A stretch of DNA of 31,500 nucleotides from Adiantum capillus-veneris (GCA_014529385.2 CM043944.1:90033384-90064883); one strand, 5' to 3'; counted from the stretch's first letter, positions 1 to 12,888 are shown. Translations and numbers: made by a program. The notes: generated by a model not told the origin, from the letters alone.

Positions 1-745
1 CCCAATCTCTTGGGGTTGCTATTGAAGAGTTTTTTGCTACATACTTTGGCATGTCTGGAATCATGGCTTATAGTGCACATCGAGTTGGAAACTAGGAGTC
101 CCTCACTCGGGAGAAAGACCTATTGTATGTACCATGGCTGATGAGATAAAGAGAAAGATCATCCTTGACAATAGTTGGATCTACCTCAAAGGAACGGGTT
201 GTAATGTATATGAGGATCGCACTCTTATGCAACAAAATGCACGTCGCAAAGCATATGAGGAAAGAAGCAAGAAGGTTAAGGTGTCATCTCGAGAAGAAAA
301 GTGACTTGAGGAGGATGCAAGTCCACCCAACAAATAGGGACACATGATCTATGAGACCAACTCACTCTTGCAAATAAGCTTTTGAAATTGTTATGGATAT
401 CCATGGAATGCGGGAATTGGCATTGATGAGCTTACCAATGACTCCGATGTGATACTTCTTGTCGAAACATGGGAGCATGATACGCAACGAATTCTTGGAT
501 TTGACAAATATGATGTGCATTCTTTGATATGGGCAAAACTGCAAAGCAACGTAGAGGCCAAGAAGGCGTAGCATGTATGATCAAAAAGGGTTTGAAAGAT
601 GTTTCCATTGTCAAAGAAGAAAAGTATAAACGCTACTTATGGCTGAAAATCAGTCCACCAAAACATGAATGACTTCACCTTGGTCTTTGTAATGAGCAAT
701 GTCTTCCTCTAGTTCAACAAAGGGTTGATCTCTATCCATATCCAA
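1..745 (+). pseudogene. LINE fragment: end of ORF1 plus start of ORF2 endonuclease
   Basis: Bases 1-300 translate, with breaks, to the C-terminal half of a LINE ORF1 protein (RRM/transposase_22-like). The same stretch is present on the opposite strand at about 747-1068. After a short non-coding gap, 419-535 reads as the start of an APE-type endonuclease, with the motif DVILLVETWEHD carrying the expected catalytic Glu in ETW. A frameshift near 535 leads to a second block (GVACMIKKGLKDVSIV, then YKRYLWLKISPPKHE), followed by a stop. A full LINE ORF2 exceeds 1000 codons; about 110 are present here. ORF1 followed by ORF2 endonuclease is the normal LINE order. The window edge cuts the 5' end. The family assignment comes from motifs read by eye. 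Confidence 0.7.
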
Positions 746-1068
746 GCCTCAAGTCACTTTTCTTCTTGACATGACACCTTAAGTTTTAACCTTCTTGCTT
801 CTTTCCTCATATGCTTTGCGACGTGCATTTTGTTGCATAAGAGTGCGATCCTCATATACATTATTACAATCCGTCCCTTTGAGGTAGATCCAACTATTGT
901 CAAGAATGATCTTTCTCTTTATCTCATCAACCATGGTACATACAATAGGTCTTTCTCCCGAGCGAGGGACTCCTAGTTTTCCAACTCGATGTGCACTATA
1001 AGCCATGATTCCAGACATGCCAAAGTATGTAGCAAAAAACTCTTCAATAGCAACCGCAAGAGATTGGG
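1..1068. repeat. Large inverted repeat (LINE foldback)
   Basis: Arm 1 (1-312, possibly running off the window) and arm 2 (about 747-1068) are near-identical reverse complements separated by about 434 bp of LINE endonuclease sequence. Both arms carry the ORF1 C-terminal coding region and the short sequence after it. Confidence 0.8.
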
Positions 1069-1690
1069 GTGTTTCCATGCTTTCCTCCTTGATTCCACGA
1101 ATGACGAGGTTCTTTGAGCGTTTTTGCCGTTCATGCAATTTTTGAGTATCCACATTCTTTACATTCTTTGCTTGGACAACGGCTTGCCCAATAGGAGATG
1201 TAGAAACCACATTATCCTTACATATATCGGTCCATGATTTGGATGCATTTCTCATCTCGCATACATCATGTCTTATTGTATCTATCGTTTTCTCTTTCAA
1301 TACATGATCACTCTCAACTTTTGTTAAAGCGCTCTTTCAATACATTCATGTCAACAAGAGGGCGCTTACATTCTTGAACTTCATTCTCAAGATGCATCAA
1401 GCGTGTTGTTTGCATTTCAAGAGCCTTCTTGAGGTGCTCATTCTCCACAACAAGAACTCTTAAAGTTCCATTCTCCATTGCAAGTGCGCGTAACTCTTCA
1501 CCTTGCTTGTTGACGGTTTCTTGTAATGAGACAAGACCAAGCCATGATCATTGCTTCCGTTGTAGACGATGTGGTTAGATTAGCATCAATGTGTAGAGGG
1601 TGTCATGCTCTTCGATAGAAGAAGAAGAAGAAACATAAGAAATTTCTGACTTATAAAGTTCAATCGAGTGGCCATTATTAAAATGGGCTG
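747..1690 (-). pseudogene. LINE ORF1 relic (coiled coil plus RRM-like domain)
   Basis: On the minus strand, 1690 to about 1310 encodes a Ser-rich stretch and then a coiled-coil-like segment rich in Leu/Glu/Lys (includes LRVLVVENEHLKKALEMQ). It has in-frame stops near 1580 and 1555 and a one-base frameshift near 1320. The next 173 codons (1300-779) hold an RRM-like ORF1 core: NLVIRGIKEE, then a Phe/Tyr-rich helix, AHRVGK, RPIVCTMVDEIKRKIIL and a basic tail RRKAYEERSKK. This matches the layout of L1-type ORF1 nucleic-acid-binding proteins (coiled coil for trimerisation, then RRM). Identity to the + copy at 1-312 is high. The piece continues past the ORF1 stop to about 747, where it meets the + fragment at a short CTTGAGG/CCTCAAG microhomology. 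Confidence 0.7.

Positions 1691-3087
<1,397 letters not shown>

Positions 3088-3124
<37 letters not shown>
3088..3124. repeat. (GA)n microsatellite, about 18 units
   Basis: A perfect GA tract of 37 bp. The open frame that crosses it on the minus strand is low-complexity. A run of ten G (3230-3239) lies about 100 bp further on. Confidence 0.97.
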
Positions 3125-3126
<2 letters not shown>

Positions 3127-4204
3127 CCACACGGTAGACAAAGGAGTGGTGGAGTTCCACTCGTAGATGCACTGACCCAAAACCCTAGCGCGCTTTTGGT
3201 TTTTTTTCTAACAAATGTACAACTGCCCCGGGGGGGGGGTCTTCTCTTCAATCTGCAAACATTGTGATGCCAAAGAGGTCCCTCAAGGCTCATATTTAAA
3301 GGCCCCAAGCCTGAAAGCATCAAATATGAAGAGTTGGCTCCAAAAAGGCAAATTCCAAATCTTTCATACAGCCTCCGGGATTCATAACGTAATTTTTTAA
3401 TTTTTGGATGTCCGTACAATCATGCCACATCATCAGTTTTTGGTCCTGGAACTTATCCCCTTCAATTGGGCACTTATGAAAGCTTAAATAGATCCTCTTC
3501 AGCTAGATAGGCCACGTCATCACTTAGTGACAAAAGATATCAAGAGTCGAGGCTCAGTACAATCGTAAATGGCCGAAAGGTCTGAAATTTCTAGCCCGAA
3601 ACCGTCGTTACGTCCCCAAATGTTTTTCCATTTCTAACACGATCAAGAAACGAAGTGTCGTGCAACTCTGTTCCCAAGGCCCCTAGACATTAGCAAAGCC
3701 TCACAAGGCCGCACACACGCACAAAGAAGCCCTATCACTAGATCTAGATGGGAAACCCGAAAGATGACCTCCGGAACTCCCCTTGGGCCTCAAATCATAA
3801 CCGCACAAGACCAAGGATCTGGGTCTTGGGGACCCCAAAGAGTGAAGGAATTTGACAAGTCCAATCCAACAAGCATCAAGCACACCACCTCTCAAAAGAT
3901 ATACCTAGATGAATCCAGGATAAGCCCACATTCACCTTTAAAGGAAAGTGCAAGGTATAGACCCATGGTAGTCACCTCTCAAAAGAATCTCGCCGGGTGC
4001 CAAGATAGACGATCTTATTCACCATGGCAAGCAAGCGTGCACAACCACCATCGGTGTCTATTCCCAAGCTCCATCACCTATACACATGTTGTGTGGGCTT
4101 ACAAAAAAAGTGTGTAGGAGGTCAATTGCACCTCCACCAAGACCGGGTTGAGAAAACATACTCCTTAGACATGCTCTCAATGCCAAAATATAAATATCAA
4201 CCTG
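3125..4204. other. Unassigned intergenic sequence
   Basis: About 1.1 kb without a recognisable gene. It includes the G10 run at 3230-3239. Open frames of 60-120 codons on both strands in 3700-4210 show no motif I recognise. Confidence 0.4.
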
Positions 4205-4384
4205 CATAGTTACAGGGAATGGCCATTTCCAAGCTTCCGTTCCCTGTTCCTTGTTCCCATTCCAACTTTCCGTTCCAAATTCCCATGCTGTGTTTTAGAC
4301 ATGAGTATCCGTAACAAGGTATCACAATTCATGCCCGTTTTCGTTCCCCATTCTAATTCCGAATTTTCCTTCCTGGTAACTATG
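4205..4384. mobile_element. MITE-like element with terminal inverted repeats
   Basis: The left end CATAGTTACAGGGAA (4205-4219) and the reverse complement of the right end, CATAGTTACCAGGAA (4370-4384), agree at 13 of 15 positions. The 180 bp between holds no reading frame but repeated GTTCC/TTCC-rich blocks. Small size, matched inverted ends and no coding capacity are what a non-autonomous DNA transposon would show. I could not see a clear target-site duplication (flanks AACCTG and ATGTCA), so the superfamily is undetermined. Confidence 0.55.
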
Positions 4385-4975
4385 ATGTCAGGTGGCGATC
4401 ACAAAGATAATCTTTGTCTGTGGGTAGAAGGAAAAGTGTAATATCTACTAGTATGGCTCACGAACTTGAGAACATTCGCATCAGGCCAGTTCAAGTAATG
4501 CTTCCAAACATAACCTTCGGTACCACATGCAGAACAAAGAACCTTTAGTCCTTCCATTTCACCAAATCCAAAAGAATCAACCACCTTTGTGAGTAAAACA
4601 CGTGCTTGTGGATCCAAACTTGTTGTATGTGCAAGAGGTACCAACCCCCTCTAGCTATGAAGCACCACTCGTGAAGTAGCAGAACCAACAATCTCTATTG
4701 AGTAAAAAACACGCTTGTGGATCCAAACTTGTCGTATGTGTAAGAGGTACCAACCCCATGAGGTAGTCGCAATACCTTCCAGTTTACTTCTCTCCTTTTT
4801 GTTGTGAGCCACTATCATCGATCCACCCCTTCCATTTAAGCATAGGTAATAAGAAGATGCTCCCTTCTAAACAGCATTCGACACCATCACTCAAGGGATA
4901 TGTAGAAAGTGGGGATTCGATGTCAAGTTCCTATTAGATCCACATTACATCACTAACTCTGGCCAAGACGTACAA
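4385..4975. other. Unassigned sequence with a dispersed duplication
   Basis: A segment at 4591-4649 (GAGTAAAACACG through GAGGTACCAACCCC) recurs in the same orientation at about 4700-4756 with a few changes. An 81-codon minus-strand frame (4399-4644) contains two Cys in CSACG, but I do not recognise it and do not call it a gene. Confidence 0.5.
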
Positions 4976-5117
4976 CACTTAACACCAAGAGGCTACATAT
5001 GGCTTGATAGGAGAGAACTCATCACCTTCCAAGAGAAAAGGTAAAACACCTAACACCAAGAGGCTCCGTATGGCTTGATAGGTCAGAACTTATCACCTTC
5101 TAAGAGAAAAGGTAGAA
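4976..5117 (+). repeat. 71 bp tandem duplication (2 copies)
   Basis: Copy 1 (4976-5046) and copy 2 (5047-5117) both run from CACYTAACACCAAGAGGCT to GAGAAAAGGTARAA with scattered substitutions, so the duplication is not very recent. Confidence 0.9.
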
Positions 5118-5719
5118 GGATAAGGACAGCATCCAACAACCTCCAGAACGCCTGTGAAGATCATGCAACCTCGATGCAAGTTACAGCCACCATGTCTCCA
5201 TCAATGTACCAAGTTATAAACTCACCAATGTCCTCCTCCGACATATCAATGCGTAGTCACAAGAGGGTCTCCACCATAAACAGGTGTAAATCGGGATCAA
5301 GGCTACAAGCAACCTCCCGTGAAGAGATCTCCAACCTCCTCTGCAAGGGCCAGATACACCGAGCTGAAATCAATCCAAGATCAGTCCCCCACTCTGAACA
5401 ACACTCCTGCTGGCTGGCTGAAAATCTGCAATGGCACCGGGCCGGATTTGGGCAAAACTGCTGCACACGAGCCTCCTCTTGCCTTCGAAATGCAGCCACC
5501 AGCTCGACCGACTCCTCGCTCAAAACTAGCAGCACTCCTCTATCATCTATGAAAAACCGCACTTTAGTACGTGGTTCACAGAATTTTATATGTGCATACT
5601 GCCTCTCTAATGGAACGCGTGCTCAAAATGCTCATGCAAGTTGAGCCTCTCATGTTTCTAGCTAAGAGAACTTCAGCCATGTGATGGTCAGCCATGTGAT
5701 GGTATATGTATATATAGAT
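5118..5719 (-). other. Possible degraded 3' part of a LINE ORF2
   Basis: This region lies directly downstream, in minus orientation, of the reverse transcriptase relic at 5720-6080. A weak LINE-like string (PLERQYAHIKF, then EPRTK) can be read at about 5620-5565, and an open minus frame continues to 5257. The rest is unrecognised. Assignment to the same LINE copy is inference from position and orientation. A short tandem duplication of TCAGCCATGTGATGG is present at 5673-5702. Confidence 0.35.
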
Positions 5720-6080
5720 GTTGTCCGACAATCCACACACTTTCCACCAAAATTGAACTGATATGCAGATCTCGTCATACATGCAGCTGAGGTGTTGAAA
5801 ACCATTTCCTTTGGTCTTTTAGAGATTCATCCATAGATCTCTTGATGACCAAGACCCATACTGCATTGGAACGAGTCCCTGCATGAGTCTAATTTAAGCA
5901 CAATGTCATCTGCATACAACAATAATATCAACACCCCAGTTACACTAGCTCCTTGCATACAACAATAGTATCAACACCCCAGTTACACTAGCTCCTGCCC
6001 GTCTTCCTCTCTTAATTCATTCCGAAACCTGGTTCATATAGAGAGAGAAAGAAAGAAATATCAATGTCCCTAAGGTCAAA
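5720..6080 (-). pseudogene. LINE reverse transcriptase relic (YADD region)
   Basis: Minus-strand translation gives SLYMNQVSE, a stop, then GASVTGVLILLLYADDIVL and, about 100 bp later, MVFNTSAACMTRSAYQFNF. These correspond in order to LINE RT conserved blocks: the segment before the active site, the catalytic YADD, and the following K-x-VF-N block. A 43 bp tandem duplication (5911-5953 and 5954-5996) splits the block just before YADD, and several stops and frameshifts are present, so the copy is dead. It ends within about 60 bp of the polyadenylation signal of the guanylate kinase gene, suggesting insertion just downstream of that gene. Confidence 0.7.
5911..5996. repeat. 43 bp tandem duplication (2 copies)
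   Basis: TGCATACAACAATARTATCA through CACTAGCTCCT is repeated head to tail (5911-5953, 5954-5996) with one difference. It lies inside the LINE RT relic and duplicates the hydrophobic strand leading into the YADD motif. Confidence 0.95.
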
Positions 6081-6136
6081 ACTGTTCCGATTGTGATTAC
6101 ATTATTATCATCACCGCCATTATTAGTTGAGGACCT

Positions 6137-6142
6137 TTTATT
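6137..6142 (-). promoter_or_regulatory. Candidate polyadenylation signal AATAAA
   Basis: AATAAA on the minus strand, about 380 bp beyond the last exon I can define for the guanylate kinase gene. It suits a final exon or 3' UTR between about 6150 and 6386. Confidence 0.45.
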
Positions 6143-6149
6143 ACAGATG

Positions 6150-6386
6150 TGAAGACTAAAGTGGATTATAAGTGGAAGAAATGCCAAACTTCCCACAGCA
6201 TCTCTGACCAGGATACTGCACAGCTTTGTGTTTGCATGGTCTGCAGAGTTTTAGAAAGCTTGCATGTGTGTAAACATGTGCAACGTTTTCAAAGAGCAGA
6301 GTGAGGGTGCTGGGCACTCTTAGACGAGCCTGTTGCCTGCATCTAGCCACATGCCTCTGAATCCAAGTCAAAGCTTTTAGATACAC
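6150..6386 (-). other. Possible last exon or 3' UTR of the guanylate kinase gene
   Basis: After the donor at 6524/6525 the next exon could start after an AG near 6360 (ATTCAG or CAGAG). One choice leaves a frame open to about 6156; the other gives only a few residues and a stop. No homology decides between them. The polyadenylation signal at 6137-6142 follows either way. Confidence 0.35.
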
Positions 6387-6524
6387 AAAAAATATATTAT
6401 ATACCTATTGGTCCTTGCTAATCACAATGTTGCTAGCCAGGGGAGGTGAAATCTGAAAAAATCATGCAAGCAAACTTGCTAACACAGACAAATAATGCCA
6501 ATTACACCAGTTATGGCTGTGTAC

Positions 6525-8056
<1,532 letters not shown>

Positions 8057-8104
8057 CTGATAATTTGCATGAAAATTATCATAGCTGACATAAAATGGAA
8101 ACTG

Positions 8105-8170
8105 GAAAAGATTTACCGACATTCATGTCTATAAGATACACATGGCACTTGTAGGCATAGATCTCCACAA
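8105..8170 (-). other. Possible further upstream kelch exon of the guanylate kinase gene
   Basis: Minus-strand CHVYLIDMN followed by a donor-like GTAAAT resembles the end of a kelch blade (a V-Y-x-I-D strand). The splice phase with the exon starting at 8056 does not match at that donor; a weaker GTCGGT donor 4 bp earlier would match. The true first exon and start codon were not found. Confidence 0.3.
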
Positions 8171-10399
8171 TTTCAGAAAAATTAAAAACCTTTCAAAACA
8201 TCTAATATGCAAGGTGAAGGGTGATGGTTTAGGAGATGAAAATCCGCATGTAATGTGTGTTTACCTTTCCCTTATTTTATAGTTAAACTGCCTTGCACTA
8301 TGTTGTGTGTTGACTTCTTTTTTTGAAGCCATTAAGAGATGGCCCTAGTACTAAGGTGAAAGAACATGTATTGTTGGGTCCTACTATGATGAACACCCAG
8401 AGCTGGATCCTTGCATAGGTGTTGAGGAACTTGCCATAAGCCTCAATGTTTTTCACTTTTCTTTTAGGCAAATGTTCGACACTCAAAGCTTAGCACACAT
8501 CCATGTCCATTCTCAAGTCACAACCAGTCCTTTGCCCACCATTTTGATACTCCAAATAAGACCTTATGTCCCCTCCATTGGTCTCTAAAATACACACAAT
8601 GCGGTTTCTTCTCGGGGAATAAGTGAAACATGCTATACAAAGTTTAAAAATGGGAGAGCCAAGGAATAAGACAGCTTGGCAGCCAGATAATTTGCACATG
8701 CTTGTGAGATACTAGCACCAGCAGTGGCTCACATATTGAACAGGGCAGCTAGTCAGGCCCTACGACTATACCGATATATATAAGTGGCACCCCATGGCTA
8801 CATGACCATTATGACTGGCCATTTCTGGGCAAGACTTATGGATCTACTGTAGAGCAAGCTTTGAGCAGTTGGATAGAGATGCATGTCATGAGATCGGCAG
8901 GTCAGACTCATTTCAGAAGGTACCACAGAGCATAATTGTAACTTGAGATGAATCGATAACAAAGATCGAGCAAAAAAGATGAGGACTCCAAATGATCACA
9001 GTGAGAACGATAGCTCTTTTCTTTCACTCACTCAATATCCCACATTAGAGGGTAGCACAAAGTCAATTGTTTGACATGATTTTGAATTTAAGACTCTAAG
9101 GTAGATATAATGTACCAGAAACACACTTCTGTCAAGTTAATCCACCAAGAACACCCAATTCCTCAATGGAGGATTATTAGTTTCTGGAAAGTGCTTGGAT
9201 TGGGTTCCGTAAGCCTTCTGAGCTGACAGCAAGGACTAGCAATGCGTCAATCAAGCTTCCCTAGTAGAATAACTGTTACATAGGTCCATGAAAAATAGTA
9301 AGTACATGGATTTAAACAGAGCTTAAACAAAAGCTCGAGAAAAGAATGCCAACGCTTTCATCCTTTAGAGGTTCCTGACAATGTGACAATCAAAGAGCAG
9401 GCTACAATATATGAACACATGTGCAGTCGCAAACCTTGTGATCTATGCAACAAGCAAGCGTCCTAGTGAAAATAAATCATTGACAGGAAGCATTAAAAAG
9501 CTCCTACACATAGATTTTTTGAACAACCCACCGCCCTACACAATACAGGAGAACACAGATACAATAAACAAAGGTGGACCCATGAGATGCATACTCGCGA
9601 ATTTTTCAAAATCGGGCACACATACTGGTATGCGTCCCCTATTTGACCGCATTACGATCACTAAAATGTAGCTTCTAAAATCCTTGGAAAGGAAATCTAC
9701 CATTGTAGCGACCCAACAAGCAATGGCGAAGCACGAATGAGTACCGATAAAGGTAAGAACGTGGGTCACAGAAACCTACAAAGTGAATCACAGCGCATGC
9801 GAAAAAGGAGCCCACATAAACAAAGCTCTATTTTACGAGGCCGCTATTCGTCGCTTGTTGAGGAGAATTGCGAACTCTTCAGCACTTGATCGCTACACGT
9901 ATGATCATACGTCGTGTGTGAGAGAGAGAGAGAGTAAGAGACGTGTCTGTGTGTGTGAGCATGAGAGAGATCTGCACCTTGATTCTTTTTGCACGAAATC
10001 AAGTGAGAAGTTTGAGATCTTTGAAAACTTGCAAAGCTGAGATCTCCGAACTTCCGAAGAAAAGCTTGCAGTGCTGCAAGATTTGCTTCACTTGCTAAAA
10101 TCTCCGAGCACTTTCCAATTCCCCCTCATTTTCTGCCGAGGCAAAAGAGAGATTTTAGCGTGGTGGAAACGACTCTTTATAGGCCCTAAACAGTTCGAGA
10201 GTAAAAGGTTTTTTGATTGGGCCACTAGTGTCCGTGTGTCATCGTTTAATGGGCTAGGGTTTCTGGAATTTTAAAAGCTATCCAAAGGCCATGTCACACC
10301 CTATTGCTTGTCATTTGTTAGTTGATGTGTTGAGGAGGGTTGAATGTCTTCCATGATGCTTGCCACGTAATGTGGCACATAACCAGTAAAAAAAAAAAG
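8171..10399. other. Unassigned region upstream of the guanylate kinase gene
   Basis: About 2.2 kb with no gene I can support. It should contain the promoter and first exon(s) of the minus-strand kinase gene. Two adjoining minus frames at 8298-8699 (including EHLPKRKVKNIEAYGKFLN) could be a relic of an unknown element. A 16 bp perfect palindrome lies at 9897-9912, and a GA-rich stretch follows it. Confidence 0.4.
9897..9912. promoter_or_regulatory. 16 bp perfect palindrome with two ACGT cores
   Basis: ACGTATGATCATACGT is its own reverse complement, and the flanks extend the symmetry with one bulged base (ACAC left, GTGT right). ACGT is the core bound by plant bZIP factors. A role as an operator for a nearby gene is only a possibility. 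Confidence 0.5.
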
Positions 10400-10690
10400 T
10401 CAATTGAGAGCATCCAGTCCAGCTTTGATTTGGCTCAGCAGTTCTCTTGGTTGATTCTAGAGGTCTTCCATGATTTCGATCTCTTCATTGAGCTCTTCTT
10501 CCATCTGGTCTCTTACATAGCAATCTTTCCCTTCAATCCCTACTTCTTGAAAAAGTTTGCCAGCCAGGTCTAGCATCTTGGTCTTCCTAAAGATGCAGCA
10601 CTCAGATATGTTCAGTTTCTCTGACTGTAAGGAAATTTCATCAAAGAAAAATTTTAGGTTAGGCACTATGAAGCCTGGAGACTGTGTGAC
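10400..10690 (-). pseudogene. Degraded unrecognised coding fragment
   Basis: The minus strand reads through from about 10690 to 10400 with amphipathic, protein-like composition: NLKFFFDEISLQSEKLNI, CIFRKTKMLDLAGKLFQEVG, EGKDCYVRDQMEEELNEEIE, then a single in-frame TAG and the continuation NQPRELLSQIKAGLDALN before a second stop. Composition (charged, helical, Leu-rich) and continuity across the stop suggest a broken gene rather than chance. I do not recognise the family. It may be the N-terminal part of a retroelement gag or of a host protein. Confidence 0.45.
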
Positions 10691-11354
10691 CCCTGTCTGT
10701 CTTCGAACCTCGTCTGTCTGAACCGTGTTTGGAGTTTGTCTGAACCATGCCGATCTGAACCATGTCTGTTTGAACCCTTTTTAATTGGCCAGTACGATCT
10801 CGTTTATGTAATCCAATGCTCATTCCTTGAGCTAACAGATGTAATTACTTTGTTTCTCATCTAATATATTCACGCCTTACATGGCACATAACTCACGAGT
10901 TGTGAGTGCATTGGCGTGCAAGAGAGTGGCTTGGGCAAGAGTAGTCAAGGTTTGCCCCTCGCACGTGAGCGAGGAGTTAGTGGCCATGAGTGGAGGGGAC
11001 ACATCAGCTCCCCATCACCATGTCCACCACCTTGTCTATTAGTGTTTGTGCAAGGCGACAAGCACGATTGGAAGAGCTCTACAAAGGTGCTCTCTCGTGG
11101 ACATTTGTGACATGGACCTAAGTATATGGGTTTGAAGATATATGCTAAGGGAGAACAATCATGGTATGCATGTCTCTAGCTAGCTACACCCTAGATTGCC
11201 TTTATGCTTGGCTTCTAGATTAATCGCTCATATTTGAAATATAAAATTTTGAAATAAACTCCCCCGTTTGTACATGGGGGTGCAAATTTATTATTATGCT
11301 CTAATGCTACCCATCGTTTGCTTTGGCTACTCGCATAAATGAAAAATAACTCTT
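10691..11354. other. Unassigned sequence with short TCTGAACC repeats
   Basis: 10700-10780 contains four spaced copies of a TCTGAACC-like octamer (GTCTGAACCGTG, GTCTGAACCATG, ATCTGAACCATG, GTTTGAACCC). Nothing else is recognised. Confidence 0.4.
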
Positions 11355-11890
11355 AGACGATGTCTACAGAGTTCAGTGCAGTTTTGGCAAGTCATGGGAA
11401 AAAGCAACAATGTATAGTGTCACAAACCCTTCAACAAAATGGCATTCTTAAGAATAAAAACATGTCACTTTCGGAGCAGGCACTATGTTAGGTCAAAATC
11501 CACTCTTTGCCACAAGTTTTTTGGCTTGAGGTTGTCATGTATACTATGTATGTACCAAACAAGTGTCTCACTAAAGCATTATTGTCTATCACTCCATATG
11601 AGGCTTGGTATGCAAAGAAACCGTTGATTTGTTTCTTGTGTGTCTTTGGTCGCTTGGCTTATGCTTTGGTGTCTGAATAACCATCAAAAAATTTAAGGAT
11701 AAGGCTATGGAATGTATTTTTGTTCGTTACAGTCTAGAAAGCAAAGGGTACGGATTGTAACATCCGCAAGCAAAGTGTATCTTGACTAGTTGAGGTGTTG
11801 TTCACTACAAGGGACTCTTAAGACTTAAGACACAAATACCAATGCCATTGAATCGGGTCTTTTATGCCTTCAACATCAATAAAAGCATTT
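11355..11890 (+). pseudogene. Ty1/copia integrase relic
   Basis: The translation, with frameshifts near 11490 and 11690, follows the C-terminal half of a copia integrase in order. It starts with an EF...HG...QQNG block at 11358-11445, where the catalytic-region motif PQQNG has become LQQNG. Then come SLSEQA, a block equivalent to the xYxxNxxPTKAL region (CLTKALLSITPYEAWYAKKP), VFGRLAYALV, and KAMECIFVRYSLESKGY. These motifs are standard for Ty1/copia pol. Neither the RT nor flanking LTRs were found, so this is an isolated, heavily decayed piece. Confidence 0.75.
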
Positions 11891-12884
11891 TGGATAGTGT
11901 TGATACAAAAGTGTTCCTATAGACATTGCTATAAGAGTCACCATATACCATAAGTATTGATGTGTAAAGCGATGCATGTACGTGAAAAAGTTGGGGGGCG
12001 GTAGAGCCTTGTCGGCTCTACCACCCAATCAACCATAGTAGATATTGAGGCTTTCCCTCAAAATTTTGCATTGAAAAACACCGACATAACTTTAAATCGT
12101 AGAGACAAAACAAAAATTAGACAAAACTTGTATTTTATTGCTTTAAAGTTGTTAAATACATTGAATTTGCCAATGCCAAAGCAGAATGACACATCAGTGA
12201 CATACCAACCATATAAAGTGGAATGATCAATTACAAAATGGGATGTGCATGTCATTCCCAATAAGTACACATATGCATAGATACACAAAACATATATGAA
12301 AGCATCCTAGTGAGCTACTATGGTGAAGACCTCTCCTCCCATCAAGCATATTCTACAAATAAAAAAGAGAGAACAAACAATGTTTAGAAAACAAAACTAA
12401 ATACAAAACCACAAATTAACATCAATGTGAACAATGTTCAAAGTTTGTATAGCATAGCGATCCAGTTAGAGATTTCTTTAGATGAGCAGATGGAGACCCT
12501 TCTTCACAGCATCACTATGCTCGAGTAGGGCGGGATCCCTTCTAGTGATAGTTTAGTGTTAAAAACAATAAATACAACAAAAGGATTATAACAAGCAATT
12601 ACAATTTGACAAATCTTTAACTGTAAAAGCAGTGTAAAAATATCTACAAGATCATTCTCAGATGTCTTCCAGACATCCCTACCTAAGTAATGCAAACTTG
12701 CTACCTCCACTTACATCCTAGTGGCCTCTCTCTTCTGTAGGCTCCATCGCTTATGGTTGTCATGTCATTCCTTCTTGCATTTTTTCAAATCTTCTTTGTT
12801 GATCCAAGGTGGCATGGATGCTCCCTCTTCAGTGCTTCACAAACTTTCCAGTGCTTGTGCTTGCAACGCATCCTCACATGCATT

Positions 12885-12888
<4 letters not shown>
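11891..12888. other. Unassigned AT-rich sequence
   Basis: About 1 kb without a recognisable gene. Short AT-rich minus-strand frames at 12058-12288 and 12504-12710 lack motifs. The hairpin at 12000-12022 is listed separately. Confidence 0.4.
12000..12022. repeat. Perfect 9 bp hairpin GGTAGAGCC/GGCTCTACC
   Basis: Arms 12000-12008 and 12014-12022 are perfect reverse complements around the loop TTGTC. G-rich flank on the left (GGGGGGC) and C-rich flank on the right (ACCC) add partial pairing. It lies about 110 bp after the copia relic. It could be a transcription terminator-like or small-RNA hairpin, or a transposon end. Confidence 0.75.

Noticed and set aside
1-1690. Classical twin-primed 5' inversion of one LINE
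   Set aside because: Twin priming gives an inverted 5' part next to the 3' part without large duplication; here about 310 bp of ORF1 is present in both orientations.
3764-4209. Overlapping plus frames of 117 and 61 codons
   Set aside because: No motifs, overlapping frames and low-complexity composition.
5075-5644. 189-codon plus frame
   Set aside because: Ser/Thr/Asn-rich with no motif, and opposite to a probable LINE remnant; likely antisense noise.
11262-11282. CCCCC...GGGGG hairpin near 11270
   Set aside because: A five-base stem of homopolymers, likely chance.
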